DNA of 64,000 nucleotides. Origin: Cellulomonas composti (GTDB taxonomy: Bacteria; Actinomycetota; Actinomycetes; Actinomycetales; Cellulomonadaceae). A program made the translations under genes and the position numbers. The stretch covers positions 186,001 to 250,000 of the forward strand of contig NZ_BJWG01000001.1 of the NCBI RefSeq assembly GCF_007990245.1, in the 5' to 3' direction. Positions 29,375 through 37,455 of the stretch are shown here, piece after piece. A model generated the notes under the pieces. It saw only the letters and a program-made list of their open reading frames with translations, had not been told where the DNA came from and ran no database searches. Within the stretch, counting starts at the first letter, position 1, and every line of letters starts with the position of its first letter.

Positions 29375-30937
29375 GTGAGCCCCGTCCAACCGTCCCGCTG
29401 GTGGACGCTCGTGCTGGCGGCAGCGGGCGGGATCGCGACGCGGCTGGCGTTCCCCGAGCCGGGTTGGTGGGCCACCTCCTTCGTCGGGATCGCGCTCCTG
29501 TACCTCGCGCTCCGTCGCGACAGCGCCCGCTGGAACGCGCTCGTCGGGCTCGTGTGGGGCCTGGCCTTCTTCCCGCTGCTGATCACCTGGGCGGACGAGG
29601 CCGTCGGACCCGTGCCCTGGCTCGCGCTCTCGATCACGGAGGCCGGCTACGTCGCCGGCTTCGCGGTCGCCTGGACGTGGGCACGCCGCGGCACGGGGGT
29701 GTGGCGCTCGGCCTGGTGGCAGCTGCTCACGTTCACACTCCTGTGGGTCGCGGTCGAGGAGGTGCGTTCGGCGTGGCCGTTCGGCGGCTTCCCGTGGGGT
29801 CGGCTCGCGTTCTCGCAGGCCGACTCACCGATCGTCCCGTTCGCCGCCTGGGGCGGGGTCCCGCTGGTCAGCGCGCTGGTGTGCGCGGTCGGAGTGCTCC
29901 TGGCGCGCGTCGTCGTGACCGTGCGACGCGCGCAGGTGCTCGCGGCGAGCGTCGCGGCGCTCGTCGCCCTGGTCGCGGTGCTGGCCGGGCTGCTGGTGCC
30001 GCTGCCCACGAGCGCGCAGGCCGGGTCGCTGCACGTCGGCGCGGTCCAGGGCAACGTCCCCGGGCAGGGGCTCGACGCTTTCGGCGAGCGTGAGCAGGTG
30101 CTGCAGAACCACATCGACGGCACCTACGCGCTGCTGGACCAGGTGGACCAGGGCGACCTCGACCTCGTGCTGTGGCCGGAGAACGGCACCGACATCGACC
30201 CGCAGGTCGACGAGGAGGCCGCCCGGCTCATCGACGACGCCGCGGTGGCCGTCGGCGCGCCGCTGCTCGTCGGAACCGTGCAGTACCCGCCCACGGGCGG
30301 TCGGTACAACACCGCGGTGCTCTGGGAGCCCGGTGTGGGCGTCGTGGCGACGTACACCAAGCAGCACCCGGCGCCGTTCGCCGAGTACATCCCGATGCGT
30401 TCGATCGCGCGCCGCTTCTCGTCGGCCGTGGACCGCGTCACCCGTGACATGCTTCCGGGGGACTCGCCGGGGTACGTGCCGCTGGACTCACCGCGCCTCG
30501 GGCGGACGGTCGGCATCGGCGACGTGATCTGCTTCGAGGTGGCTTACGACGGGCTGGTGCGCGACACGGTGCGTGCGGGCGGAGAGGTGCTGGTGGTGCA
30601 GACCAACAACGCGACGTTCGGCTGGTCCGACGAGTCGACGCAACAGCTCGCGATGTCGCGTGTGCGTGCCATCGAGCACGGCCGGGCGACGGTCCAGATC
30701 TCGACCGTCGGCGTGAGCGCCGTGATCGAGCCGAACGGGGTCGTCACGCAGTCCACCGAGCTGTTCACCGCGGACCAGATGGTCACCACCCTGCCGTTGC
30801 GCACCTCGTTGACCCCCGCCGCCCGGCTCGGCGGCTGGCCCGCGTGGATCGCCGAGGCGCTGGCGGTGTGCGCCGTCGTCGCGGGTGCGGTCGGTGCCTC
30901 GCGGCGGCGTGCCGACGCGCGGGAGGTCGGCGCGTGA
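29375..30937 (+). CDS. lnt: Apolipoprotein N-acyltransferase
   Basis: Adds the third acyl chain to lipoproteins at the membrane. The 520 residues have about six N-terminal hydrophobic segments and a C-terminal nitrilase-like domain, with the catalytic triad in LWPENGTD (Glu), ATYTKQHPAPFAEYIP (Lys) and GDVICFEVAYD (Cys). GTG at 29375 follows a TACTCT box by 6 bases. The stop overlaps the ppm1 GTG by four bases. In M. tuberculosis the two activities are fused in Ppm1; here they are separate, coupled genes. Confidence 0.93.
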   Translation: MSPVQPSRWWTLVLAAAGGIATRLAFPEPGWWATSFVGIALLYLALRRDSARWNALVGLVWGLAFFPLLITWADEAVGPVPWLALSITEAGYVAGFAVAWTWARRGTGVWRSAWWQLLTFTLLWVAVEEVRSAWPFGGFPWGRLAFSQADSPIVPFAAWGGVPLVSALVCAVGVLLARVVVTVRRAQVLAASVAALVALVAVLAGLLVPLPTSAQAGSLHVGAVQGNVPGQGLDAFGEREQVLQNHIDGTYALLDQVDQGDLDLVLWPENGTDIDPQVDEEAARLIDDAAVAVGAPLLVGTVQYPPTGGRYNTAVLWEPGVGVVATYTKQHPAPFAEYIPMRSIARRFSSAVDRVTRDMLPGDSPGYVPLDSPRLGRTVGIGDVICFEVAYDGLVRDTVRAGGEVLVVQTNNATFGWSDESTQQLAMSRVRAIEHGRATVQISTVGVSAVIEPNGVVTQSTELFTADQMVTTLPLRTSLTPAARLGGWPAWIAEALAVCAVVAGAVGASRRRADAREVGA

Positions 30938-31707
30938 GCGAGCGGACGCTGGTCGTCGTCCCCACCTACAACGAGCGCGAGTCGATCCCGGTCGCACTCG
31001 CCCGCCTCGCCCAGCACACGCCGGACGTCGACGTGCTGGTGGTCGACGATGGTTCGCCCGACGGCACGGGTGCGCTCGTCGAGAAGATCGCCGCCGACGA
31101 GGCCGCGACCGACTCCGGTCGCACGATCTCGGTGCTGCACCGCGAGGGCAAGCTCGGGCTCGGGACGGCCTACGTCGCGGGCTTCCGGTGGGCGCTCGAG
31201 CGCGGGTACGACGTCGTCGTCGAGATGGACGCGGACGGCTCGCACCGTGCTCAGGACCTCACGCGGCTGCTGGCCGCGATCGACGACGCCGACCTCGTGC
31301 TGGGCTCGCGCTGGATCCCCGGTGGACGCGTCGAGAACTGGGCGAAGAACCGCGAGGTGCTCTCGCGCGGCGCCAACACCTACACGCGTCTGATGCTCGG
31401 TATCCCCGTGCATGACGCGACCGGCGGCTTCCGCGCCTACCGTGCCGAGCTGCTGCGCGCGCTGCCCCTCGGCGAGGTCTCCTCACGCGGGTACTGCTTC
31501 CAGGTCGACATGGCGTGGCGGTCCGTCCAGCAGGGTGCCCGCGTCGTCGAGGTGCCGATCACGTTCGTCGAGCGCGAGCTGGGCGTCTCGAAGATGAGCC
31601 GCGACATCGTGTTCGAGGCGCTGGTCAACGTGACCCGGTGGGGCATAGCAGAACGCTCCCGCCGGGTGGCGGGAGCGTTCCGGAAGAAGGAGCACGTCGG
31701 CGCGTGA
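30934..31707 (+). CDS. ppm1: Polyprenol-phosphate mannosyltransferase (Ppm1 catalytic domain)
   Basis: Family 2 glycosyltransferase that makes polyprenol-phosphate-mannose for protein and lipoglycan mannosylation. The 257 residues carry VVPTYNERESIPVAL, VLVVDDGSPDGTG (donor-binding Asp residues), VVEMDADGSHRAQDL and the C-terminal VPITFVERELGVSKMS. No membrane segment, so membrane docking may use the neighbouring Lnt. The last codons contain a perfect 13-bp hairpin (31651-31680), and a bidirectional terminator follows. Confidence 0.93.
   Translation: MSERTLVVVPTYNERESIPVALARLAQHTPDVDVLVVDDGSPDGTGALVEKIAADEAATDSGRTISVLHREGKLGLGTAYVAGFRWALERGYDVVVEMDADGSHRAQDLTRLLAAIDDADLVLGSRWIPGGRVENWAKNREVLSRGANTYTRLMLGIPVHDATGGFRAYRAELLRALPLGEVSSRGYCFQVDMAWRSVQQGARVVEVPITFVERELGVSKMSRDIVFEALVNVTRWGIAERSRRVAGAFRKKEHVGA
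31651..31680. other. Perfect 13-bp hairpin inside the 3' end of ppm1
   Basis: GAACGCTCCCGCC (31651-31663) pairs fully with 31668-31680 around a GGGT tetraloop. It encodes ERSRRVAGAFR of Ppm1. It could act as an early terminator or mRNA 3'-end stabiliser, 27 bases before the stop codon. No T-tract on either strand. Confidence 0.6.
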
Positions 31708-31718
31708 CGCCGGCTGTG

Positions 31719-31749
31719 CCGATGCTCAGACGTCGTTCCTGAGCATCGG
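31719..31749. terminator. Bidirectional terminator between ppm1 and rbpA
   Basis: CCGATGCTCAG (31719-31729) and CTGAGCATCGG (31739-31749) form an 11-bp perfect stem with a 9-base loop, exactly between two convergent genes. Confidence 0.75.
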
Positions 31750-31764
31750 GTGCTCGCGTGGAGC

Positions 31765-32109
31765 TCAGGCGCTGCGGCGCAGCTTGCCGGCGCGCAGGAG
31801 GTCGAGCCGTTCGTCGAGCAGCTCCTCGAGCTCGCCGATCGTGCGGCGCTCGAGCAGCATGTCCCAGTGCGTACGCGGGGGCTTGGTGGCCTTCGCCTCG
31901 GGCTTGGACGCGTCGCGCAGCAGCGCCTCGGCGCCGCACCGGCACTCCCACACCACCGGGACGTCCGCCTCGATCGAGAAGGGCAGGATGATGGTGTGCC
32001 CGTTGGGGCAGTCGTAGTGGGCCTGGAGCCGCGGGGCGAAGTCAACGCCCTCGTCGGACTCCATGCTCTGCGACCCGATGCGCATGCCGCGCAGGGACCG
32101 GTTTGCCAT
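31765..32109 (-). CDS. rbpA: RNA polymerase-binding protein RbpA
   Basis: Actinobacterial transcription activator that binds the principal sigma factor and RNA polymerase. The 114 residues start MANRSLRGMRIGSQSMESD, followed by a zinc-like core (YDCPNGHTIILPF, then VVWECRCGAEALL) and the sigma-interaction domain (RTHWDMLLERRTIGELEELL). ATG at 32109 is chosen because GGAGG lies 9 bases upstream; a longer frame exists but is noncoding. The upstream region has a SigR-like promoter, matching the known control of rbpA in Streptomyces. Confidence 0.95.
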   Translation of the reverse strand: MANRSLRGMRIGSQSMESDEGVDFAPRLQAHYDCPNGHTIILPFSIEADVPVVWECRCGAEALLRDASKPEAKATKPPRTHWDMLLERRTIGELEELLDERLDLLRAGKLRRSA

Positions 32110-32169
32110 GAAGATCAGCCTCCGTGCCGGGTTTCGGCCGTCGAGAGTTCTGGGGGTTCCACCGTGCAC

Positions 32170-32195
32170 AACGGCGGGGCTCCCTCAACTGTTCC
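32170..32195 (-). promoter_or_regulatory. SigR/SigH-type promoter of rbpA
   Basis: On the minus strand GGAAC (32195-32191) is followed after exactly 18 bases by GTT (32172-32170), matching the GGAAT-N18-GTT consensus of actinobacterial oxidative-stress ECF sigma factors. The leader to the ATG would be about 54 bases. Confidence 0.6.
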
Positions 32196-32245
32196 AGCCT
32201 CCCGTGAAGGGTTCGTGAACGCACGCCGAGAGCGACGGGGAGGCT

Positions 32246-32251
32246 TAGGGT
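32246..32251 (+). promoter_or_regulatory. Leaderless -10 box of the aldo/keto reductase gene
   Basis: TAGGGT ends 6 bases before the GTG at 32258. Confidence 0.55.
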
Positions 32252-32257
32252 GCGGAT

Positions 32258-33229
32258 GTGCCTGACGAGAACCTCCCCGACATGACCTTTCGCCGCCTGG
32301 GCGACTCCGGCCTGACCGTCTCCACCGCCGGGCTGGGGTGCAACACCTTCGGCGCGACGCTCGCGCCCGAGGGCGTGCCCGGCCTCGTCGCGGCCGCGCT
32401 CGACGCCGGTGTGACGTTCTTCGACACGGCCGACGTCTACGGCGGCACGCCCGGCCAGAGCGAGGAGCTGCTCGGCGCAGCGTTGCGGGCGGTGCGCGAC
32501 GAGGTCGTCGTGGCGACCAAGTTCGGCATGGACACCGGCGGCCTGAACGGGCCCGACTGGGGAGCGCGCGGGTCGCGGCGCTACGTCCGGCGCGCCGTCG
32601 AGGGTTCGCTGCGGCGCCTGGGTACCGACCGGATCGACCTCTACCAGCTGCACGCGCCCGATGCACTCACACCCGTCGAGGAGACGTTGGCGGCGCTGCA
32701 CGAGCTCGTGCTCGAGGGCAAGGTGCTCTACGTCGGCTCGTCGAACCTCGCCGCCTGGCAGGTCGTGGAGGCGGACTGGACCGCGCGCTCGTCCGGGCTG
32801 ACCCCGTTCGTCTCCGCACAGAACCGCTACAACCTGCTCGACCGCTCGGCCGAGCGTGAGCTCGTGCCCGCGACGGAGGCGGTCGGCGTCGGCATGATCC
32901 CGTACGTCCCGCTCGCGTCCGGCCTGCTCACGGGCAAGTACCGGCGCGACGAGCCGGCGCCCGCCGGCGTTCGGCTGACCCGTATGCCGGACCGGCTGCG
33001 CGCGGCGGACTTCGACCGCATCGACGCGTTGAGTGCACTGGCCGCCGACTGGGGGATCGACCTGCCGACCGTGGCGCTCGGCGGCCTGGCCGCGCAGCCT
33101 GCGGTCGCGACCGTCATCGCCGGGGCGCGCACGCCCGAGCAGGTGCGCGCGAACGTCACCGCCACCCTCTGGGAGCCCACGCTCGACCAGCTCGCCGCGA
33201 TCGACGACGCGGCGCCGGGCCCGGCCTGA
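32258..33229 (+). CDS. Aldo/keto reductase
   Basis: NADPH-dependent oxidoreductase, 323 residues, TIM barrel. The catalytic tetrad is visible: Asp and Tyr in TFFDTADVYGG, Lys in VVVATKFGMD and His in YQLHAPDALTP. The C-terminal cofactor loop is ATVIAGARTPEQVRANV. The physiological substrate cannot be told. GTG at 32258 fits the leaderless pattern. It is divergent from rbpA, sharing a 148-bp intergenic region, and could be part of a redox response, but nothing in the sequence proves that. Confidence 0.9.
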   Translation: MPDENLPDMTFRRLGDSGLTVSTAGLGCNTFGATLAPEGVPGLVAAALDAGVTFFDTADVYGGTPGQSEELLGAALRAVRDEVVVATKFGMDTGGLNGPDWGARGSRRYVRRAVEGSLRRLGTDRIDLYQLHAPDALTPVEETLAALHELVLEGKVLYVGSSNLAAWQVVEADWTARSSGLTPFVSAQNRYNLLDRSAERELVPATEAVGVGMIPYVPLASGLLTGKYRRDEPAPAGVRLTRMPDRLRAADFDRIDALSALAADWGIDLPTVALGGLAAQPAVATVIAGARTPEQVRANVTATLWEPTLDQLAAIDDAAPGPA

Positions 33230-33273
33230 CACGTCGCGACGACGCACGCGCACGCACCTCGCGCGCACAGGGC

Positions 33274-34026
33274 TCACCTCCACGAGCGTCCCGAACGACC
33301 TGCTCGTGGCCGTACGACTCGAGCGCGCGCCGGACCGATCACCGCGGCTGCCCGGATCGGCACCCGGAAGTCGTCGGCGGCGGGAGCCAGGACCTCCAGC
33401 CAGGCGTGCTCCTGCGGTGCGAGCGCGCCACCGCCGCGGCGCACGAGCGCGACCACGGCCGACCCGCCCGGCGCCATGGCGTCGAGCGCCGAGCGGAGCT
33501 GACGGAAGATCCCGCGGGCGCGCACGTGGTGCTCGCGTCCACTGCCGGTGATCGCGGGCAGCGGCAACGTCAGCACGACCGGAAGGGTGCGGTGCTCGTC
33601 GTCGAGCAACAGGCCCCAGAACGACATGGGGGTGTCGCGCGGTCCGACGAGGCCGAGCAGCGTGGTGAGCACGTCGTCGTCGGTCAGCAACGGGTACCCG
33701 GGCACGGTGAGGTCCGCGAGGTCGTCGTCCGGCCCGGCGACGTCGAACCAGTCGTCCTCGTCGTCGTCCTCGTCGTCGTACGCACCGTCATCGATCAGCC
33801 GGTCATCCAGGAGCCGGCCGTCGAAGAACCCTCCGTCATCCAGCCGGTCGAGCTCGTCCGGGTCGTCGAACCACGGCGGCAGGTAGTCCGCACCGGCGTC
33901 GTCCCTGCACCAGCACAACCGGTCGAACGTGTGTGCCCGAGTCGGGGGATCGCCCAGGGCGGACAGGTCGATCGCACGGGGGCGCTCGTCGTCGGGTGTC
34001 GGTCCGAGGCGGCTGGAGGTCGTCAT
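33274..34026 (-). CDS. Acidic protein of unknown function
   Basis: A 250-residue protein with no recognised family. Residues about 50-95 are extremely acidic (DDPDELDRLDD, later DDEDDDEDDWFD). The C-terminal half looks folded (TPMSFWGLLLDDEHRTLPVV, ALDAMAPGGSAVVALVRRG) and ends in a basic Arg-rich tail. A CWCRDDAG motif near residue 37 contains two cysteines. ATG at 34026 is preceded by CAGGGT with 6 bases between, the relaxed leaderless pattern. It converges with the aldo/keto reductase. Confidence 0.75.
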   Translation of the reverse strand: MTTSSRLGPTPDDERPRAIDLSALGDPPTRAHTFDRLCWCRDDAGADYLPPWFDDPDELDRLDDGGFFDGRLLDDRLIDDGAYDDEDDDEDDWFDVAGPDDDLADLTVPGYPLLTDDDVLTTLLGLVGPRDTPMSFWGLLLDDEHRTLPVVLTLPLPAITGSGREHHVRARGIFRQLRSALDAMAPGGSAVVALVRRGGGALAPQEHAWLEVLAPAADDFRVPIRAAAVIGPARARVVRPRAGRSGRSWR

Positions 34027-34136
34027 GCCGCCACCCTGCTGCGCGCCCGAAGACCCGTGCGGCCGCACCGACCGCAACGGTGCGCGGCGCGCGTCCGTCG
34101 CGGGCTGGGGGCGGGTCGCGAGCGCTCGTGTGCTCG

Positions 34137-36392
34137 TCAGGCGAGCGGCAGGTCGCGTCCGAACACGCCGTCCGGGTCGTAGGTCGCGGCGATCGTCCGG
34201 AGCCGGGCGAGCGTGGCCGGCGGGTACACGAGCGCCAGGCGGTCCGGGGCCGCGTCGAAGCTGCGGTAGACGCCCGTGATGTCGTCGCGCAGCGCGCCCC
34301 AGTGCCCGTCGATCGTCGCCGACCGGCCGCTGGAGGACGTCGCGAGCAGGGAGAAGGCCTGCGTGCGGTGCGCGTACGCGGTGGCGTCGGCAGGGACGTC
34401 GTTGACGGCGCCTCCGACCGCGCGCAGCTGCGTCATGTCGGCCAGCCCGTGCCGCACGAGGCCGCCGAGCACCTGCGCGACGCGGTCCGTGACGTGCTCG
34501 ACGAGCCCGCCCCGGAACGCCGGTGTGGCCTGCGCGGAGTGTCGCGCGTGCGCCGCCGGCACCACCGCTGCGTACGGGACGAGCTGCGCCTGCTGCTGCA
34601 GCACGGGCGCCAGCGTGAGGATCGGCTCGATCGCCGCGACCGCCGCCTCGGTGTCGTCGTCCGCCCACACGCTCATCGAGTAGGCGACCGCCGGCTGCGT
34701 GGCACGCGCGGGTGCGAACGTCAGGAAGCTGGTCAGATCGCGCGGCGCGGCCTCGACGTGCCGCGCCCAGCGCGTCATGAGGCGCTCCGGTTCGCTCGCG
34801 TCCTGCACGACGACGACGAACACGACGTCGCCGACGGGAGCGGCCTCGATGTCGACGGACGTGACCACCCCGACGTGCGACCCGGCACCGCGCACGGCCC
34901 AGAGCAGGTCCGCGTGCTTGTCGGGCGTGGCCCGGACCACCGAGCCGTCCGCCAGGACGACCTCGGCACCGACGACGTGGTCGAGCGTGAGGCCGTGCGC
35001 ACGGCCGAGCAGCCCCTGCCCGCCGGCCGTGACCAGGCCGCCGACGCCGACGTCGCCCATGTCGCCCGAGCTGATCGCCCAGCCACGCGGTGAGAGCGCG
35101 GCGGCGACGTCACCCCAGCGGGCGCCCGCGCCGATCCGCACCAGGCGTCGAGACTCGTCGAGCACCTCGATCCCGGACAGGGCCTCGAGCGCGACGACGA
35201 TCCCGCCGTCGTTCGTCGCCCGGCCCGCCAGTCCGTGCCCGCCTGAACGCACCGCGAGCGGCACGTCCTGCGTGCGGGCGTACCGCACCGCGGCGCCGAC
35301 CTGCTCGGCGTCGGCGGGCCGCAGCACGAGCGCGGGGGAGCCGGGCCACACGTAGGTCGAACGGACGTCCCGGTAGGCCCGGTCGCCGGGTTCGACGGCA
35401 CGTCCGCGCAGCTCGTCGGGCACGGCGTCGTAGTCCAGCCCCGGCGTACGCGCGGCCAGCGACGCCGCCGGACGAACGGTCCCGGTCGTCGTGCCCGACT
35501 CCCGCCGCGCCTGAGCCACGGCCTCACGCAGTGCGGGTGCGACCTCCTCGCCGAAGCGCGTGATCGTCGTCTCGTCGTCGGAACCGAGCACGAACGTCGA
35601 GAAGCCCTCGTCCAGGACGAGGGGCAGCAGGTCGTCGACCCACTGCTCCGGCGGGCCCTGCAGGAAGCCCGACGACGACGCGGAGAACGTGCCGGAGCCG
35701 ACGTTGAGCAGACGGAGGATCTCGCCCGGGTCGCGGCCGGCGGCGAGCGCCGCCTCGTCGATCCGCGCGTTCGCGGCGGCCGCGTCGGCGATCTGGAGAT
35801 AGCCGAGGCTCGGCAGCCAGCCGTCGGCGGTGCGGCCGACGAGCTCGAGCATGCGGGGCTTGTAGGCGCCGACCCAGATCGGCACGTCGTGCGCGGGCGC
35901 CGGCCCGCGCTTGGCGCCGTGAACCGCGTGGAACCGGCCGCCGGCGCTGAGCACGCCGCGCTCGTCGTCGTCCCACAACCCGCGGATCACGGCGATCGCC
36001 TCGTCGAGAGCGGTCACGGCGTCGCCGGGGGACAGGCGCGGCGCGCCCATGGCCTCGATCGCGTCCCAGAACGCACCCGCGCCGAGCCCGAGCGCGACCC
36101 GCCCGCCCGAGAGCAGGTCCAGGCTCGCGGCGGCCTTGGCGAGCACCGCGGGCTGGCGCAACGGCAGGTTGAGCACGTTGCCCGCGAGCGTGACGCGTGC
36201 GGTCGCGGCCGCGACCCAGGTCAGCAGCGTCCACGTGTCGAGGAAACGCGGCTGGTAGGGGTGGTCCTGGAACGTCACGAGGTCCAGCCCGGCGTCCTCG
36301 CTGGCCTGCGCGAGCGCGACGACCCGTCGCGGGTCGGCCGCCGAGGGGGTCAGGAACGTGCCGAGCTGGATCTCGTGGCCGTAGTCAGGCAT
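34137..36392 (-). CDS. Fusion of luciferase-like flavin monooxygenase and FAD-linked oxidase
   Basis: A 751-residue two-enzyme fusion. Residues 1 to about 300 are a luciferase-like (LLM) flavin- or F420-dependent domain (IQLGTFLTPSAADPRRVVAL, VTLAGNVLNLPLRQPAVLAK, VALGLGAGAFWDAIEAMG). Residues about 320-751 are a PCMH-type FAD oxidase with C-terminal BBE segment. RSGGHGLAGR carries the His usually bonded to FAD, while the position of the second flavin-linking Cys reads SGDMGDVGVGG, so attachment is likely through His only. The tail YDPDGVFGRDLPLA is the usual end. An AGAGGA run precedes the ATG. Substrate unknown. Confidence 0.85.
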   Translation of the reverse strand: MPDYGHEIQLGTFLTPSAADPRRVVALAQASEDAGLDLVTFQDHPYQPRFLDTWTLLTWVAAATARVTLAGNVLNLPLRQPAVLAKAAASLDLLSGGRVALGLGAGAFWDAIEAMGAPRLSPGDAVTALDEAIAVIRGLWDDDERGVLSAGGRFHAVHGAKRGPAPAHDVPIWVGAYKPRMLELVGRTADGWLPSLGYLQIADAAAANARIDEAALAAGRDPGEILRLLNVGSGTFSASSSGFLQGPPEQWVDDLLPLVLDEGFSTFVLGSDDETTITRFGEEVAPALREAVAQARRESGTTTGTVRPAASLAARTPGLDYDAVPDELRGRAVEPGDRAYRDVRSTYVWPGSPALVLRPADAEQVGAAVRYARTQDVPLAVRSGGHGLAGRATNDGGIVVALEALSGIEVLDESRRLVRIGAGARWGDVAAALSPRGWAISSGDMGDVGVGGLVTAGGQGLLGRAHGLTLDHVVGAEVVLADGSVVRATPDKHADLLWAVRGAGSHVGVVTSVDIEAAPVGDVVFVVVVQDASEPERLMTRWARHVEAAPRDLTSFLTFAPARATQPAVAYSMSVWADDDTEAAVAAIEPILTLAPVLQQQAQLVPYAAVVPAAHARHSAQATPAFRGGLVEHVTDRVAQVLGGLVRHGLADMTQLRAVGGAVNDVPADATAYAHRTQAFSLLATSSSGRSATIDGHWGALRDDITGVYRSFDAAPDRLALVYPPATLARLRTIAATYDPDGVFGRDLPLA

Positions 36393-36487
36393 GTGGGGGT
36401 TCCTCTGCTGTCGTCATGCGCCAGTGACGACAACCCCGAGGCGGCACCCCCTGTTCCGGCCCCGGACGCGCTGCGTCCTCGGAGGAC

Positions 36488-36898
36488 TCAGCCGGCGTAC
36501 ACGCTGCCGATGCGCAGGTGGTTGCCGAACGGGTCCCGGATGCCGAAGTCGCGGCCGTACGGCTGATCGGTGGGCTCCTGCGTGACGTCCACGCCCGCCG
36601 CCTCGAGCCGCTCGAAGGTGCCGTCGACGTCGTCGGTCGTGAACGCCAACCACCCGCCGCCCGCGCCCTTGGTGACCAGCTCGCGGACCTGCTCGGCCGT
36701 GGCGTCGTCGATCGCCGGGGCGCCGGGCCGCTCGAGCAGGATCTCCTTGGCGTCACCGGGGACGCGCACGGTGAGCCAGCGCATCGGACCGAAGTTCAGG
36801 TCCGCGCTGACCTCGAGCCCGAGCAGGCCGACGTAGAAGTCGAGTGCCTGGTCCTGGTCGAGGACGAAGATCGACGAGATGTTGTTGCGCAGCAGCAT
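36488..36898 (-). CDS. VOC (glyoxalase/bleomycin-resistance fold) protein, copy 1
   Basis: A 136-residue vicinal-oxygen-chelate protein: two beta-alpha-beta modules with VLDQDQALDFYVGLLGLEV and TTDDVDGTFERLEAAGVDV, ending in QEPTDQPYGRDFGIRDPFGN. It is a close paralogue of the VOC protein at 39300-39710, sharing the QEPTDQPYG..RDP.GN.LRI end. Downstream of, and probably linked to, the AraC gene at 36947-37381. The function could be binding a small ligand or detoxification; not assignable from sequence. The ATG has TGGAG upstream. Confidence 0.88.
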   Translation of the reverse strand: MLLRNNISSIFVLDQDQALDFYVGLLGLEVSADLNFGPMRWLTVRVPGDAKEILLERPGAPAIDDATAEQVRELVTKGAGGGWLAFTTDDVDGTFERLEAAGVDVTQEPTDQPYGRDFGIRDPFGNHLRIGSVYAG

Positions 36899-36946
36899 GA
36901 CGGCTCCAGGATCGTCGTGGGTGTCGCCGGTCGTGCCCGGCGCTCG

Positions 36947-37381
36947 TCACGCTAGGTGCTCGAGCCCCGCGCGCGCTTCTCCGAAACTGCTCGGCCTGCC
37001 CCAGCGCATCGCGAACGACCCTGACGTGGGCATCGGCACGCCCTCGGTCACCGAGCGGAACTCCGTGGGGGAGCATCCGACCACCTCCGTGAACCGGCGG
37101 CTGAACGTCCCCAACGACGTGAACCCGACGAGGACGCAGACCTCGGTCACGGCTGCGTCGGTGGTCCGCAGCAGGAACATCGCCCGCTCGATGCGACGTC
37201 GCTGCAGGTACCGGTGAGGGGTCTCGCCGAAGACACGGTGGAACTCGCGCGCGAAGTGCGACGTGGACATGTACGCGATCCGCGCGAGCGCCGCGACGTC
37301 GAGCGGGTCGGCGTATCGCCGGTCCATCGCGTCCCGAGCACGCAGCAGCCGCCGGTTCACGTCCTCCTGCGCGGCACCCAC
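36947..37381 (-). CDS. AraC-family regulator, copy 1
   Basis: A 144-residue protein consisting almost only of the AraC-type double helix-turn-helix (LDVAALARIAYMSTSHFARE and VTEVCVLVGFTSLGTFSRRF); no ligand domain. It is strongly similar to the AraC protein at 38848-39294. The GTG lies 6 bases after TAGCGT on this strand, so it is likely leaderless. The VOC gene downstream is the obvious partner and may be its target. Confidence 0.88.
   Translation of the reverse strand: MGAAQEDVNRRLLRARDAMDRRYADPLDVAALARIAYMSTSHFAREFHRVFGETPHRYLQRRRIERAMFLLRTTDAAVTEVCVLVGFTSLGTFSRRFTEVVGCSPTEFRSVTEGVPMPTSGSFAMRWGRPSSFGEARAGLEHLA
36949..36954 (-). promoter_or_regulatory. Candidate -10 box of VOC copy 1
   Basis: TAGCGT on the minus strand lies at the end of the AraC gene and would give the VOC gene its own leader of about 43 bases with a TGGAG ribosome site. 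Confidence 0.35.
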
Positions 37382-37387
37382 GTCGTC

Positions 37388-37393
37388 ACGCTA
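37388..37393 (-). promoter_or_regulatory. Leaderless -10 box of AraC copy 1
   Basis: TAGCGT on the minus strand ends 6 bases before the GTG at 37381. Confidence 0.55.
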
Positions 37394-37455
37394 ACGCCCG
37401 GCGCCGGCGGCGAGGAGGAACGCGGTGACCGCGCTGTCGTGCGCGGGGGGCCGAC

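Noticed and set aside
29097..29378. 93-codon plus-strand frame before lnt, whose stop overlaps the lnt GTG
   Set aside because: The overlap is suggestive, but composition is low-complexity Arg/Pro/Gly, there is no ribosome site, and lnt has its own promoter pattern.
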